Shown piece after piece: positions 56,680 to 64,000 of a stretch of DNA of 64,000 nucleotides. The position numbers were made by a program, and so were the translations under genes. Location of the stretch: positions 930,001 through 994,000 of the forward strand of contig NZ_JAELVS010000001.1 in assembly GCF_016427555.1 (NCBI RefSeq). The letters run 5' to 3'. Each line of letters starts with the position of its first letter. Positions within the stretch are counted from its first letter, which is position 1. The notes below the pieces were generated by a model. The model was not told where the DNA came from. It searched no databases and worked only from the letters and a program-made list of their open reading frames with translations. The DNA is from Marinobacter litoralis. Its GTDB lineage: Bacteria > Pseudomonadota > Gammaproteobacteria > Pseudomonadales > Oleiphilaceae.

Positions 56680-57207
56680 TTAGCCTTTGTAGGCGTTAAC
56701 CGAGTCTACGATGGCTTGTTTGGCTTCGGCAGCGTTGCCCCAGCCTTGTACTTTAACCCACTTGCCTGGCTCGAGAGTTTTGTAGTTCTCGAAGAAGTGA
56801 CGAATCTGCTCGCGCAGCAGCTCTGGCAGGTCGTCAATGTCTTTTACGTCGTGGTAGATAGTGGTCAGCTTGTCGTGAGGCACGGCAACCAGCTTGGCGT
56901 CACCACCGGCTTCGTCTTCCATGTTCAGTACGCCAACCGGACGGCAGCGAATAACAGAGCCGGCCTGGATCGGGTAAGGGGTCACAACCAGTACGTCCAG
57001 CGGGTCGCCGTCGTCTGCCAGGGTGTGAGGGATGAAGCCGTAGTTGGCCGGGTAGAACATCGGTGTGGCCATGAAGCGGTCTACCAGCAGGGCGCCCATG
57101 TCTTTGTCGAGTTCGTACTTGACCGGGGAGCTGTTGGCCGGGATTTCGATGGCGACGTAGATGTCTTCTGGCGGGTTTTTGCCCGCTGGGATGTTGTCGA
57201 ATTGCAT
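56680..57207 (-). CDS. ppa: Soluble inorganic pyrophosphatase, family I
   Basis: A 175-residue cytoplasmic enzyme hydrolysing pyrophosphate and so driving biosynthetic reactions. Family I signatures are complete: [18 protein letters not shown], the [26 protein letters not shown] metal-binding stretch with DGDPLD, and [13 protein letters not shown] plus [20 protein letters not shown]. Length equals E. coli Ppa (176). Codon choice is biased like a highly expressed gene. A long hairpin repeat lies upstream between it and the acyl-CoA dehydrogenase gene. Confidence 0.97.
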   Translation of the reverse strand: MQFDNIPAGKNPPEDIYVAIEIPANSSPVKYELDKDMGALLVDRFMATPMFYPANYGFIPHTLADDGDPLDVLVVTPYPIQAGSVIRCRPVGVLNMEDEAGGDAKLVAVPHDKLTTIYHDVKDIDDLPELLREQIRHFFENYKTLEPGKWVKVQGWGNAAEAKQAIVDSVNAYKG

Positions 57208-57319
57208 GTGAGTTCCTTCCTGATACGTTAGGTTCGTTTAACGGTGTTCGAAAAGTGGGCGCAATTATACGGGACTCTACAGGCATTCGAAACTAAACGT
57301 TGGTGGTTTGGGTGCAAGC

Positions 57320-57426
57320 GGGCCTCTGGCAGCCCTGTCCGAAAAACGCCCGTGAATACGTCCCTGTAGGGCTCGGTCGCGCCATCCTTGGCGCTCCACG
57401 TTGTCGGACAGGGCCACCAGAGGCCC
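57320..57426. repeat. Long hairpin repeat, copy B (divergent)
   Basis: Arms at 57320-57342 and 57404-57426 are complementary over 23 bp with two mismatches, around a 61-base loop. The loop again contains two small hairpins (on the minus strand GCGCCAAGGATGGCGC and CCCTACAGGG). The inner end of the stem (CCCTGTCCGAAA) resembles copy C (CCCTGTCGAAA). A TTTTT run follows on the plus side. It lies between two same-strand genes. Confidence 0.85.
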
Positions 57427-57468
57427 TTTTTAGCTTTCTGAGAAGCCTGATTCAGTAATTTCCGAAAT

Positions 57469-58608
57469 CTACAGTCGAATCTGTTTAGCAATCAGTTCTT
57501 TCATGATTTCGGTGGTGCCGCCGCCGATGGAGAGGATCTTGGCATCGCGGTACAGGCGATCGACTACGGATTCACGCATGTAGCCCATGCCACCAAACAG
57601 TTGCACGGCTTCGCGGGTGACTTTTTCGCAGACCTCCACCGAGAAGTTTTTCGCCATGGCCACTTGTTTGATGGGGTTTTTACCCGCTTGCATGAGGGCT
57701 GCACAGCGGTAGGTGTACTCCCGGGCGATGTCGATCTGGGTGGCCATGTCCACGAGTTTGTGGCGGGTAACCTGGAAGCCGGACACGTTGCGGCCGAAGG
57801 CTTGGCGCTCCCGGGTGTAGTCCAGTGCGGCTTCGTAAGCCAGTTGGGCGGTCATGTAGGCCATGATGGACAGGCTCAGGCGTTCGGCCAGGAAGTTGCT
57901 CATGATGGCAATGAAGCCGGCGTTTTCTGCGCCAATCAGGCGGTCCGCAGGAACCCGGCAGTCTTCGAAGAAGAGTTCGGCGGTGTCGCTGGCCCACCAG
58001 CCCATTTTGCGCAGCTTGTTGCCGCTGGAGAAGCCGGGCATGTCGCGGTCGATCAGCAGCAGGCTGATGCCGCCGTGGCCTTCGCCGCCGGTGCGTACGG
58101 CAACGGTGTAGTGGTCGGCGCGGGTGCCGCTGGTGATGAAGGTTTTGCTGCCGTTAACGATGTAGTGGTTGCCGTCACGAACCGCGCGGGTTTTGATGTT
58201 GGCGACATCGGAGCCACCGCTGGGTTCGGTGATCGCAAGGGCGGAAATCTTTTCACCGCGCAGTACCGGCGGGACGATTTGTTCCTGAATTTCTCTTCTG
58301 GCCCATTTGGCGACAGGGGGCAGGCCGATATCGAGGGAGCCCAGGCTGGCTACGAAGCCGCCGGAGGTGGAGCGCATCAGCTCTTCGGAAGTGGCCACTT
58401 TCATAAAGATGTCGCCTTCACCAATGCCGCCGAGTGCTTCCGGAAACCCGATGCCGAGAAGGCCAGCCTCGCCGGCTTTTTGATAAATGTCTCGTGGAAA
58501 CTCACCGGCTTCCTCCCATTCGTCGATATAGGGGCGAACGTGAGTTTCGATGAATTTGCGGGCGGTCAGGCGCACCTGTTCGTGGGTTTCGTTGAAATAA
58601 TCAGACAC
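57469..58608 (-). CDS. Acyl-CoA dehydrogenase
   Basis: A 379-residue FAD enzyme introducing a 2,3 double bond in acyl-CoA. The GTG start is chosen because AAAAAGGA precedes it and the reading MSDYFNETHEQVRLTARKF matches the family; the frame extends 19 codons further without a ribosome binding site. Signature regions are ALAITEPSGGSDVANI, KMGWWASDTAELFFEDCRVP, ERQAFGRNVSGFQVTRHKLVDMAT and QLFGGMGYMRES. The catalytic Glu is at RLYRDAKILSIGGGTTEI or nearby. No beta-oxidation operon surrounds it. Fatty-acid or branched-chain substrates fit the alkane/lipid-using lifestyle suggested by isocitrate lyase. Confidence 0.92.
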   Translation of the reverse strand: MSDYFNETHEQVRLTARKFIETHVRPYIDEWEEAGEFPRDIYQKAGEAGLLGIGFPEALGGIGEGDIFMKVATSEELMRSTSGGFVASLGSLDIGLPPVAKWARREIQEQIVPPVLRGEKISALAITEPSGGSDVANIKTRAVRDGNHYIVNGSKTFITSGTRADHYTVAVRTGGEGHGGISLLLIDRDMPGFSSGNKLRKMGWWASDTAELFFEDCRVPADRLIGAENAGFIAIMSNFLAERLSLSIMAYMTAQLAYEAALDYTRERQAFGRNVSGFQVTRHKLVDMATQIDIAREYTYRCAALMQAGKNPIKQVAMAKNFSVEVCEKVTREAVQLFGGMGYMRESVVDRLYRDAKILSIGGGTTEIMKELIAKQIRL

Positions 58609-58701
58609 GTTGACGTTCCTTTTTGTTCTTGGATGGTCTGAGTGTCTCGCAATTAAGATTGCCAAGCAAGCGCTTGGTTTTGGCGTTGTCGGGGCATAAA
58701 A

Positions 58702-58723
58702 AAGCCGGCAGAAACGCCGGCTT
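58702..58723 (-). terminator. Intrinsic terminator of rpiA
   Basis: AAGCCGGC and GCCGGCTT flank a 6-base loop (58702-58709/58716-58723); on the minus strand the hairpin runs into six T, 21 bases after the rpiA stop. Confidence 0.9.
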
Positions 58724-58743
58724 GCGAGGATTGCTCAGTGGTG

Positions 58744-59424
58744 TCAGCTGTCTTGGCGTGGAATGCTTTTTACGCCTTCGCTGGTGCCCAGCAATAACAG
58801 ATCGGCAGGGCGGCGTGCGAACAGGCCATTGGTAACCACGCCGACGATGTTGTTGATGCGCTCTTCCACCTGAATCGGGCGCGAGATGTCCATGTTGTGG
58901 ATATCGATGATGATGTTGCCGTTGTCGGTGGTGACACCATCACGGTATACCGGGTCACCGCCGAGTTTCACGATCTCGCGGCCAACGTGACTGCGGGCCA
59001 TGGGGATAACTTCAACCGGCAGGGGAAATGCGCCCAGGATATCCACTTTTTTCGATTCGTCGGCAATGCAGATGAAGGTTTTAGCCACCGCTGCGACGAT
59101 TTTTTCACGGGTCAGGGCTGCGCCGCCGCCTTTGATGAGCTCTAACCGTTCGTTGGTTTCATCGGCACCGTCTACGTAGTATTCCAGTTCGTCGATCGCG
59201 TTCAGGTCGTACACCGGGATGCCGTGCCCTTTCAGGCGCTCAGCGGTAGCTTCGGAGCTGGCGACGGCGCCGTCAAACTCGTTTTTGTAGTCGGCCAGAA
59301 AATCGATAAAGAAGTTGGCGGTGCTGCCGGTACCGACCCCGATAACGCTCTTGCGGTTCAGGTGGGGGGCAATGTGGTCCATAGCGGCTTTTGCCACAGC
59401 TTTTTTGAGTTCGTCCTGAGTCAT
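58744..59424 (-). CDS. rpiA: Ribose-5-phosphate isomerase A
   Basis: A 226-residue pentose-phosphate enzyme interconverting ribose 5-phosphate and ribulose 5-phosphate. The start giving [18 protein letters not shown] is standard; a 13-codon upstream extension is rejected. Visible motifs are [19 protein letters not shown] (phosphate loop), [29 protein letters not shown] with catalytic Asp/Lys/Glu, and GVTDNGNII-like [15 protein letters not shown]. Divergent from ilvA, an arrangement conserved in pseudomonad relatives. Confidence 0.96.
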   Translation of the reverse strand: MTQDELKKAVAKAAMDHIAPHLNRKSVIGVGTGSTANFFIDFLADYKNEFDGAVASSEATAERLKGHGIPVYDLNAIDELEYYVDGADETNERLELIKGGGAALTREKIVAAVAKTFICIADESKKVDILGAFPLPVEVIPMARSHVGREIVKLGGDPVYRDGVTTDNGNIIIDIHNMDISRPIQVEERINNIVGVVTNGLFARRPADLLLLGTSEGVKSIPRQDS

Positions 59425-59558
59425 GGTGGCGCTCCGGGTGAGATCGGATGAATTTAGACGCATTATACGCCTGCAGTCGTTCTGCTTATAGACGGCAGCC
59501 GTGCAAAGTTCCTAAACTGTACGTTTTTTCAAGCCGATCATTAGCAACCGGAACCATC

Positions 59559-61094
59559 ATGCCGCAACGTTACATCAAGAAGATCCTCGATGCGCGAGTC
59601 TACGACATCGCCATCGAAACACCGCTCACTGAAGCCCGTAGTTTGTCTGCACGTTTTGGCAACAATATTATGCTCAAGCGTGAAGACCTGCAGCCGGTGT
59701 TTTCCTTCAAGATTCGTGGCGCGTACAACCGGATTGCGCAGCTTTCAGACGAGCAAAAAGCCAAAGGTGTGATTTGCGCGTCTGCCGGCAATCACGCTCA
59801 GGGCGTAGCGATGTCGGCGAAAAAGTTGGGTATCAAAGCGACCATCGTGATGCCGCAAACCACGCCGGACATCAAAGTGAAATCCGTTCGCGAGCGGGGT
59901 GCCAAAGTGGTGCTCAAAGGCGATGCCTTTGATGAGGCGGCTGCCCATGCTCAAGAGCTGATTGCCAAGCATGGCTATACCTACATCCCGCCATACGACG
60001 ACCCGGACGTAATTGCCGGGCAGGGCACCGTTGCCATGGAGCTGATGTGGCAGTTTTCCCAACCGTTGCATGCTGTGTTTATACCGGTTGGCGGTGGTGG
60101 TTTGATCGCTGGCATGGCCGCCTACATCAAATACCTGCGCCCCGATATTAAAGTCATCGGCGTAGAGCCGGAAGACTCCAATTGTTTGCAGGCCGCCATG
60201 GCCGCCGGTGAACGGGTGGTGCTGGACGAAGTAGGCATCTTCGCCGACGGCGTTGCGGTTAAGCAGATTGGTGAAGAGCCTTGGAACATCTGCAAAGACA
60301 ACGTCGATGAAGTGATCACCGTCAGCACCGATGAAATCTGTGCGGCCATCAAAGACGTGTTCGAAGACACCCGTTCCATCGCAGAACCCGCGGGTGCGTT
60401 GTCTGTGGCAGGTATCAAAAAATACATCGCGCGGGAGCAGCTCGAAGGCGAAAATCTGGCCGGTGTACTCAGCGGTGCCAACATGAACTTCGACCGCTTG
60501 CGTTATATCTCCGAACGCACCGAAATCGGTGAAAAGCGCGAAGCCGTGCTGGCGGTGACCATCCCGGAGCAGCCCGGCGCGTTCAAAACCTTCATCAAAG
60601 CGTTGCACAAGCGCAGCATCACCGAGTTCAACTACCGCTACGCAGATGCCCAGCAGGCGGTGATCTTCGTGGGTATCCAGATACAAGCTGGTGGACTCGG
60701 CCGGGAAGAACTGCTGCAAGACCTGCGCGAAAACGGCTATTCCGTTACCGACCTCACCGACAGCGACATAGCGAAACAACACATTCGCCACCTGGTCGGC
60801 GGCCACGCGCCCTCGATCACCAACGAAGTGGTGTATCAGTTTGAATTCCCAGAGCGCCCGGGCGCTCTGCTGAAGTTCCTCATGTCGCTCGGCACCCGCT
60901 GGAACATCTCCCTGTTCCACTACCGCAACCACGGCGCAGCCTACAGCCGCGTTCTGCTTGGCGCGCAGGTGAACCCTGATGAAACCTCGGCGTTCGAAGA
61001 GATGCTGGAGAAGGTCGGTTTCCGTTACGAGAACATGACCGACAACGAAGCCTACAAGCTGTTCTTGGGAGCCGGTAACGGCAAGTCCGAGTAA
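59559..61094 (+). CDS. ilvA: Threonine dehydratase, biosynthetic
   Basis: A 511-residue PLP enzyme making 2-oxobutyrate for isoleucine. The PLP Lys51 lies in FSFKIRGAYNRI. CASAGNHAQGVAMSA and the phosphate-binding VGGGGLIAGMAAY follow. Two C-terminal ACT-like regulatory domains (about residues 330-410 and 425-505; VLAVTIPEQPGAFKTFIKAL and FEFPERPGALLKFLMSLG) mark the isoleucine-inhibited biosynthetic type rather than the catabolic TdcB. The ATG before PQRYIKKILDARVYD is used. No attenuator-like leader was found upstream. A long hairpin repeat follows. Confidence 0.96.
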   Translation: MPQRYIKKILDARVYDIAIETPLTEARSLSARFGNNIMLKREDLQPVFSFKIRGAYNRIAQLSDEQKAKGVICASAGNHAQGVAMSAKKLGIKATIVMPQTTPDIKVKSVRERGAKVVLKGDAFDEAAAHAQELIAKHGYTYIPPYDDPDVIAGQGTVAMELMWQFSQPLHAVFIPVGGGGLIAGMAAYIKYLRPDIKVIGVEPEDSNCLQAAMAAGERVVLDEVGIFADGVAVKQIGEEPWNICKDNVDEVITVSTDEICAAIKDVFEDTRSIAEPAGALSVAGIKKYIAREQLEGENLAGVLSGANMNFDRLRYISERTEIGEKREAVLAVTIPEQPGAFKTFIKALHKRSITEFNYRYADAQQAVIFVGIQIQAGGLGREELLQDLRENGYSVTDLTDSDIAKQHIRHLVGGHAPSITNEVVYQFEFPERPGALLKFLMSLGTRWNISLFHYRNHGAAYSRVLLGAQVNPDETSAFEEMLEKVGFRYENMTDNEAYKLFLGAGNGKSE

Positions 61095-61130
61095 AACGCT
61101 AGTTTGCAGGCAGGAGCCCTAAGTAGAAGT

Positions 61131-61235
61131 AGTGGCTGAACCCCCTGTCGAAACTGTGCGGAGCCATGGATGGCGGAGCCCAAGCGCCCCAAGGATGGGC
61201 CGAAGGAGCGTGTTTCGACAGGGGGTTCAGCCACT
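61131..61235. repeat. Long hairpin repeat, copy C
   Basis: Arms at 61131-61154 and 61212-61235 are perfectly complementary over 24 bp and enclose a 57-base loop (61155-61211). The loop has two GG-apex mini-hairpins, GCCATGGATGGC (61163-61174) and CCCAAGGATGGG (61188-61199). The loop is 88% identical to copy A while the outer arms are unrelated. Short reading frames across it are spurious. Confidence 0.92.
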
Positions 61236-61336
61236 GCTTCGGCCGGCCAATCGCCGTTACCATAGCTTTTGGGTTTGTCACGCAAACGTCATCAAACCCT
61301 TACGTAATCGTAATCCGTCAAAAATTGTAAAACTGA

Positions 61337-61378
61337 AATTAGATGTTAGTCTTTCGTCTAATTCTTGATATCAAGAAT
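61337..61378. promoter_or_regulatory. Perfect 18-bp palindrome upstream of small membrane protein
   Basis: ATTCTTGATATCAAGAAT (61361-61378) is fully palindromic. It partly overlaps a second inverted repeat, AATTAGA (61337-61343) with TCTAATT (61357-61363). Both lie within 100 bases of the small gene's start and in AT-rich sequence, suggesting an operator of a dimeric regulator. Confidence 0.5.
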
Positions 61379-61430
61379 AGCCACCTGATTTTCCAGCCAT
61401 TTAGTTCGAAGAATAACGGGAATGCGCCCC

Positions 61431-61595
61431 ATGGGTAACAAGCCAGACATCATCCGCACCATTGTGTTCATCTTTGCTGTCGGTCTGGTGATTACCGGTG
61501 TGACCACAACCATTCAGGCCTCTGAAGACAAGCGCTCGGCCCGAGACGTTCCCGCGACCAGCTTCGTACAGTCAGCCGACTACCGCCGGAACTGA
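61431..61595 (+). CDS. Small single-pass membrane or exported protein (54 residues), function unknown
   Basis: A short frame coding MGNKPDIIRTIVFIFAVGLVITG and on to residue 54, with one hydrophobic segment at residues about 8-28. The polar tail contains SEDKRSARDVPATS. An in-frame ATG three codons upstream is an alternative start. The strong hydrophobic pattern, the promoter-like AT-rich region with palindromes ahead, and a stop that overlaps the convergent 5-FTHF cyclo-ligase gene by 16 bases all suggest a real gene. I do not recognise a family. A cleavage site after TTIQASE is conceivable, so it may be a short secreted or membrane peptide. Confidence 0.6.
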   Translation: MGNKPDIIRTIVFIFAVGLVITGVTTTIQASEDKRSARDVPATSFVQSADYRRN

Positions 61596-62176
61596 TAACA
61601 CCGCTTATCGGTCACAACTCCGTGCAGAGGCACATCCCACGGCTCGATGGGTAACGACTCCACCTTCTGAAACTCATGGGCGAGCCCGATCAGCTTCGGG
61701 GCCATCGCCGGGCGAATTCTGCTGAACGCAAACGTGCGGTCATAAAAGCCGCCGCCCATACCCAGTCTGCCGCCCTGTGCATCAAAACCCACCAGCGGAA
61801 AAAACACCGCATCCAATGACCACGCAGGCCTGCGCCTCGCTTCCGGAAATGGGGGTTCGGGAATGCCGAAACGATTTGGTGTTAGTTCGGTGCCATCCCG
61901 ATAGGGGCTGAACACCAGCTTGCCGGGATAAACCGGATGCAACACCGGCAAATAGAAGTGGATGTTCTTACGCCGCCCCAGATCGATGAATAAATGCGGG
62001 TCGATCTCGCCATCATTAGCCAGATAAATACCAATGTGTTTCGCGCGATACAAATCCGGGTGACGAAGCAGGTTCAGTGCGAGGTGCTCTGAGGCTTGTT
62101 GCTGTTGTTCAAAAGAAAGGTTGTTGCGCCGGCTGCGCAGTTGTTTGCGGAGATCGCTTCTGGAAAGGGTGTTCAA
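61580..62176 (-). CDS. fau: 5-formyltetrahydrofolate cyclo-ligase
   Basis: A 198-residue ATP-dependent enzyme converting 5-formyl-THF to 5,10-methenyl-THF. Family motifs are HIGIYLANDGEIDPHLFID near residue 50, FGIPEPPFPEARRR, and FFPLVGFDAQGGRLGMGGGFYDRTFA near 140. The open frame extends to 62224, but that part lies inside the 6S RNA, so a TTG start at 62176 with GGGAAG 7 bases upstream is preferred. The product then begins near NTLSRSDLRKQLRSRRN, close to E. coli YgfA. Downstream placement after ssrS is the conserved order, and co-transcription with 6S RNA is expected. Confidence 0.9.
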   Translation of the reverse strand: MNTLSRSDLRKQLRSRRNNLSFEQQQQASEHLALNLLRHPDLYRAKHIGIYLANDGEIDPHLFIDLGRRKNIHFYLPVLHPVYPGKLVFSPYRDGTELTPNRFGIPEPPFPEARRRPAWSLDAVFFPLVGFDAQGGRLGMGGGFYDRTFAFSRIRPAMAPKLIGLAHEFQKVESLPIEPWDVPLHGVVTDKRCYQFRR

Positions 62177-62182
62177 AATAAA

Positions 62183-62360
62183 GCTTCCCGGGCTGCCGTT
62201 ATCGGATGTAGCCCTTGAACCCAAAGTTCAAGGTCGGCGACCGCTGTGACATATTAGGCTTTCCCCCGCAGGGGACATGCTCACAATGCCCTGAAGTGGT
62301 CACCTGGGTAAAGCGCATCGGCTCGAGGACGTACCCGACCAGCGAACAGCCCAGGAAGTT
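62183..62360 (-). ncRNA. ssrS: 6S RNA
   Basis: Recognised by position (between zapA and the 5-FTHF cyclo-ligase gene) and by sequence on the minus strand. The 5' end CTTCCTGGGCTG pairs with the 3' end CAGCCCGGGAAG as the closing stem. Internal GAGCCGAT and GGGAAAGCCTAA pieces and the 3' hairpin ACCTTGAAC...GTTCAAGGGCTACA match pseudomonad 6S RNAs. Length is about 178 bases. 6S RNA mimics an open promoter and sequesters sigma-70 RNA polymerase in stationary phase. Ends are approximate, and the RNA may be processed from a longer transcript including the downstream gene. Confidence 0.93.
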
Positions 62361-62365
62361 GGTCC

Positions 62366-62396
62366 ATTATAGGGCCAAGGCCGGCCCCGATTGCAA
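62366..62396 (-). promoter_or_regulatory. Promoter of 6S RNA
   Basis: On the minus strand a perfect TATAAT (62371-62366) lies 6 bases before the predicted RNA start, with TTGCAA (62396-62391) 19 bases upstream as a -35 candidate. Confidence 0.75.
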
Positions 62397-62420
62397 CCCC
62401 CATTGCCGAGTCTTTGTAAA

Positions 62421-62717
62421 TTACCGGTCGGAGGGTTCGCCTAAAGCTTCGTCCAGACGGTTGTCCATGGCCTTGAGCAGGCTGCTGGTGGCCTCCGACA
62501 TGGTGTCTCTTTCGAGCAGAGAGTGCGTGATGTTCAATGCGGCCATGACCGCGATGCGTTCGGTGCCGAACACTTTGCCGGTAGAGCGGATTTCCCGCAT
62601 CTTGTTGTCCAGATGCCGTGCGGCACGCAGCAACGCCTCTTGCTCTTCCTGAGGACAGGCCACCAGGTATTCTTTGTCGAGAATTCTGACTTCGACGGTG
62701 GTTGACTGCTGTGACAT
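62421..62717 (-). CDS. zapA: Cell division protein ZapA
   Basis: A 98-residue protein that crosslinks FtsZ filaments at the division site. The N-terminal globular part includes VEVRILDKEYLVACPQEEQEALLRAARHLDNKMREIR and is followed by the long C-terminal helix (RIAVMAALNITHSLLERD), the standard ZapA pattern. Its start overlaps the stop of the TIGR02449 gene by one base, and 6S RNA follows directly, the normal order in gammaproteobacteria. Confidence 0.95.
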   Translation of the reverse strand: MSQQSTTVEVRILDKEYLVACPQEEQEALLRAARHLDNKMREIRSTGKVFGTERIAVMAALNITHSLLERDTMSEATSSLLKAMDNRLDEALGEPSDR

Positions 62718-62923
62718 CAGTGTTGCTCCAGTGCCCGAAGGCGGCCAATCATGGCTTCAATCTTGTTTTTGGCAAGATCGTTTTTTTGCATAAGCTGGGC
62801 TCGCTCACGATTCCAATCGTCCTGCGATTCACGCAGCAAAGCGTTGTCTCTTTCGAGCTTTGCGCAGCGCTCGATCAACTTGTCCAGCTTGTCCGCTAAC
62901 AACTGTACTTCGGACTGTTCCAT
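62717..62923 (-). CDS. TIGR02449 family coiled-coil protein (ZapB-like)
   Basis: A 68-residue, almost entirely helical protein starting MEQSEVQLLADKLDKLIERCAKLERDNALLRESQ. Heptads run throughout, typical of a parallel coiled coil like ZapB. A 21-codon upstream extension is rejected. The constant pairing with zapA in this lineage suggests a role in FtsZ-ring organisation, inferred from context only. Confidence 0.88.
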   Translation of the reverse strand: MEQSEVQLLADKLDKLIERCAKLERDNALLRESQDDWNRERAQLMQKNDLAKNKIEAMIGRLRALEQH

Positions 62924-63041
62924 GACGTGCTCAGTGTGAGTAATTTTGGTTGCAGTAACTATAAGTGCCCGCACCACAACGGTCAATTTACCGCATTGTC
63001 ATGGCGCGGGCTCCGTGAAGTGTGTCACCTTTGGTGTCAGG

Positions 63042-64000
63042 TCAGTCTTGTGCGCTGCTGCCAAATGACTGTTTTCGACTTTTCCGCCAATGATGCCAGG
63101 CCGGAATCAATGAAATAGCGAAGGCGACGACAGGAACCAAACCGAGCAGCAGCCATTCATCAGCATTCAGGCTGCGCGCTCCGATGTGAATGCCGTAATG
63201 CTGCAGCAGCCAAGGGCTGAGGGCCGATATGGCACTCGCTCCAAGGAGCAAGCTGAGCCCACAGGATGCGAGTGCCAGCAGCACGCATTCCAGGCTGTAG
63301 AGCCCGGCGACAAGGCGTGGAGACGCACCCACCGCACGCAAAATGGCGACTTCCCGTTGGCGTTGGGCCTGAATGGTTAACAAGACCGCCACCAGACCAA
63401 TCAGGCTGGTGGCCACCACAAATACGCTGATTCCCAACAGTGCTTGCTCAAATTGGCCCATCATGCGCCATAATTCGCTCAGCGCAACGCCGGGCAAGAT
63501 GGCCGACAGGGGTTCGGCGGCGTATTGGCTCAGTTCGCGTTGCAACTGGAAGGTCATGATTGGATTTTTCAGGCCGAGCAGCATGGCCGTGATCGCGTCC
63601 GGTGTAAACGAGCGGGCTTCGGCCGTCTGTGCTGACAAGGTTCGGCCCGGAATTGCAACGCCGGATTCCCAGCCCACATGCATGGCTTCCATCGCCTCCA
63701 GACTGATGTAAACCGCTTGATCGACTGGTGTGCCGGTGGTTTCCAGAATGCCGGAAACCCTGAAAGGTAGGTCAGTGTGGTTGGAAAAGCTGGTGCGACC
63801 GCCCCCGTGAGACAGCACGATCTGGTCACCCAGCTCATGCTGAAGCTGTCGTGCGACGTCAGCGCCAAGGGTGACGTCAAACAGTTGTGAGAACCATTGG
63901 CCCCGGGCAAGCGCCAGTTTTTGGTCGTCGCCATACTGAAACTGCTCCAGAAACTGATCGTTGGTACTCACAACCCGGTAGCCCTGGTAACTGTCCCCCA
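63042..64000 (-). CDS. FtsX-like ABC transporter permease (5' end outside window)
   Basis: The C-terminal 309 or so residues of a membrane protein; the frame is open to the right edge, and the internal GTG at 63971 is not a likely start. It shows a periplasmic domain (about 170 residues; GDQIVLSHGGG, FRVSGILETTGTPVDQAVYISLEAM, resembling the MacB/LolC periplasmic core) and three membrane segments. The FtsX signature is QAQRQREVAILRAVGASPRLVAGLYSLE. Such permeases work with an ATPase in lipoprotein release or efflux. The ATPase gene is probably just outside the window. Confidence 0.85.
   Translation of the reverse strand, partial: GDSYQGYRVVSTNDQFLEQFQYGDDQKLALARGQWFSQLFDVTLGADVARQLQHELGDQIVLSHGGGRTSFSNHTDLPFRVSGILETTGTPVDQAVYISLEAMEAMHVGWESGVAIPGRTLSAQTAEARSFTPDAITAMLLGLKNPIMTFQLQRELSQYAAEPLSAILPGVALSELWRMMGQFEQALLGISVFVVATSLIGLVAVLLTIQAQRQREVAILRAVGASPRLVAGLYSLECVLLALASCGLSLLLGASAISALSPWLLQHYGIHIGARSLNADEWLLLGLVPVVAFAISLIPAWHHWRKSRKQSFGSSAQD

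Noticed and set aside
59425..59558. Attenuator leader upstream of ilvA
   Set aside because: No run of Ile, Val or Leu codons and no terminator hairpin in the gap.
61361..61378. FNR site
   Set aside because: TTGAT and ATCAA are directly joined, whereas FNR needs a 4-base spacer.
62281..62748. 155-codon minus-strand frame across 6S RNA and zapA
   Set aside because: It lies in another frame of zapA and covers the 6S RNA; the zapA frame is clearly the real one.

Overview
The window looks like chromosomal core DNA of a moderately GC-rich marine gammaproteobacterium, most likely Marinobacter or a close relative. Support comes from gene order: aroQ-accB-accC-prmA-DUF3426-dusB-fis-purH-purD, rpiA back to back with ilvA, and TIGR02449-zapA-6S RNA-5-FTHF cyclo-ligase. 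A very acidic porin, a TRAP transporter, a Pseudomonas-type isocitrate lyase and two RND pumps fit the same picture. The genus is inferred; no 16S is present. I saw no rRNA, tRNA, CRISPR array, insertion sequence or prophage.

Layout. 1-10.9 kb: a partial aminotransferase, an orphan PstS-OmpA fusion, an RND pump (adaptor plus permease), a membrane DnaJ protein, a secretin-N-like protein, then DAHP synthase preceded by a transcription attenuator with an aromatic-rich leader peptide, and a LysE exporter. 11-15.4 kb: a dihydrolipoamide-dehydrogenase-like flavoprotein, DUF2061, Dps with an OxyR-like site upstream, a DUF2057 protein and a porin. 15.4-25.4 kb: a CFA-synthase/flavin-reductase pair, a TRAP transporter, an acyltransferase, a GH84 glycosidase, SIMPL and ChaN proteins and a small ribbon-helix-helix regulator. 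25.5-33.1 kb: SulP transporter, CASTOR/POLLUX-like channel, isocitrate lyase, SLC13 carrier. 33.1-42.4 kb: TetR plus a second RND pump, an EgtB/SenA-type enzyme, a Kef-type antiporter and a lipoprotein hydrolase. 42.4-51.5 kb: the large housekeeping run from aroQ down to purD on the minus strand. 51.7-56.6 kb: c-di-GMP signalling, with a REC-REC-GGDEF cyclase divergent from a LapD-like degenerate GGDEF/EAL receptor, then DUF2333. 56.7-64 kb: ppa, acyl-CoA dehydrogenase, rpiA/ilvA, a 54-residue membrane protein, 5-FTHF cyclo-ligase, 6S RNA, zapA, a ZapB-like protein and a partial FtsX-type permease.

The signals most worth pursuing lie outside the large reading frames. First, the leader of the DAHP synthase gene encodes a 25-residue peptide in which 9 of 11 consecutive residues are Phe, Trp or Tyr, followed by a terminator with a mutually exclusive antiterminator pairing. 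Second, long hairpin repeats occur at 38.3, 57.3 and 61.1 kb. Two of them share an 88% identical 57-nt loop, with a compensatory base-pair change, while their 24-26 bp outer stems are unrelated. Third, several perfect or tandem palindromes lie in divergent promoters (RHH/SulP, TetR/RND, upstream of the 54-residue protein).

All structure and identity counts were made by eye.
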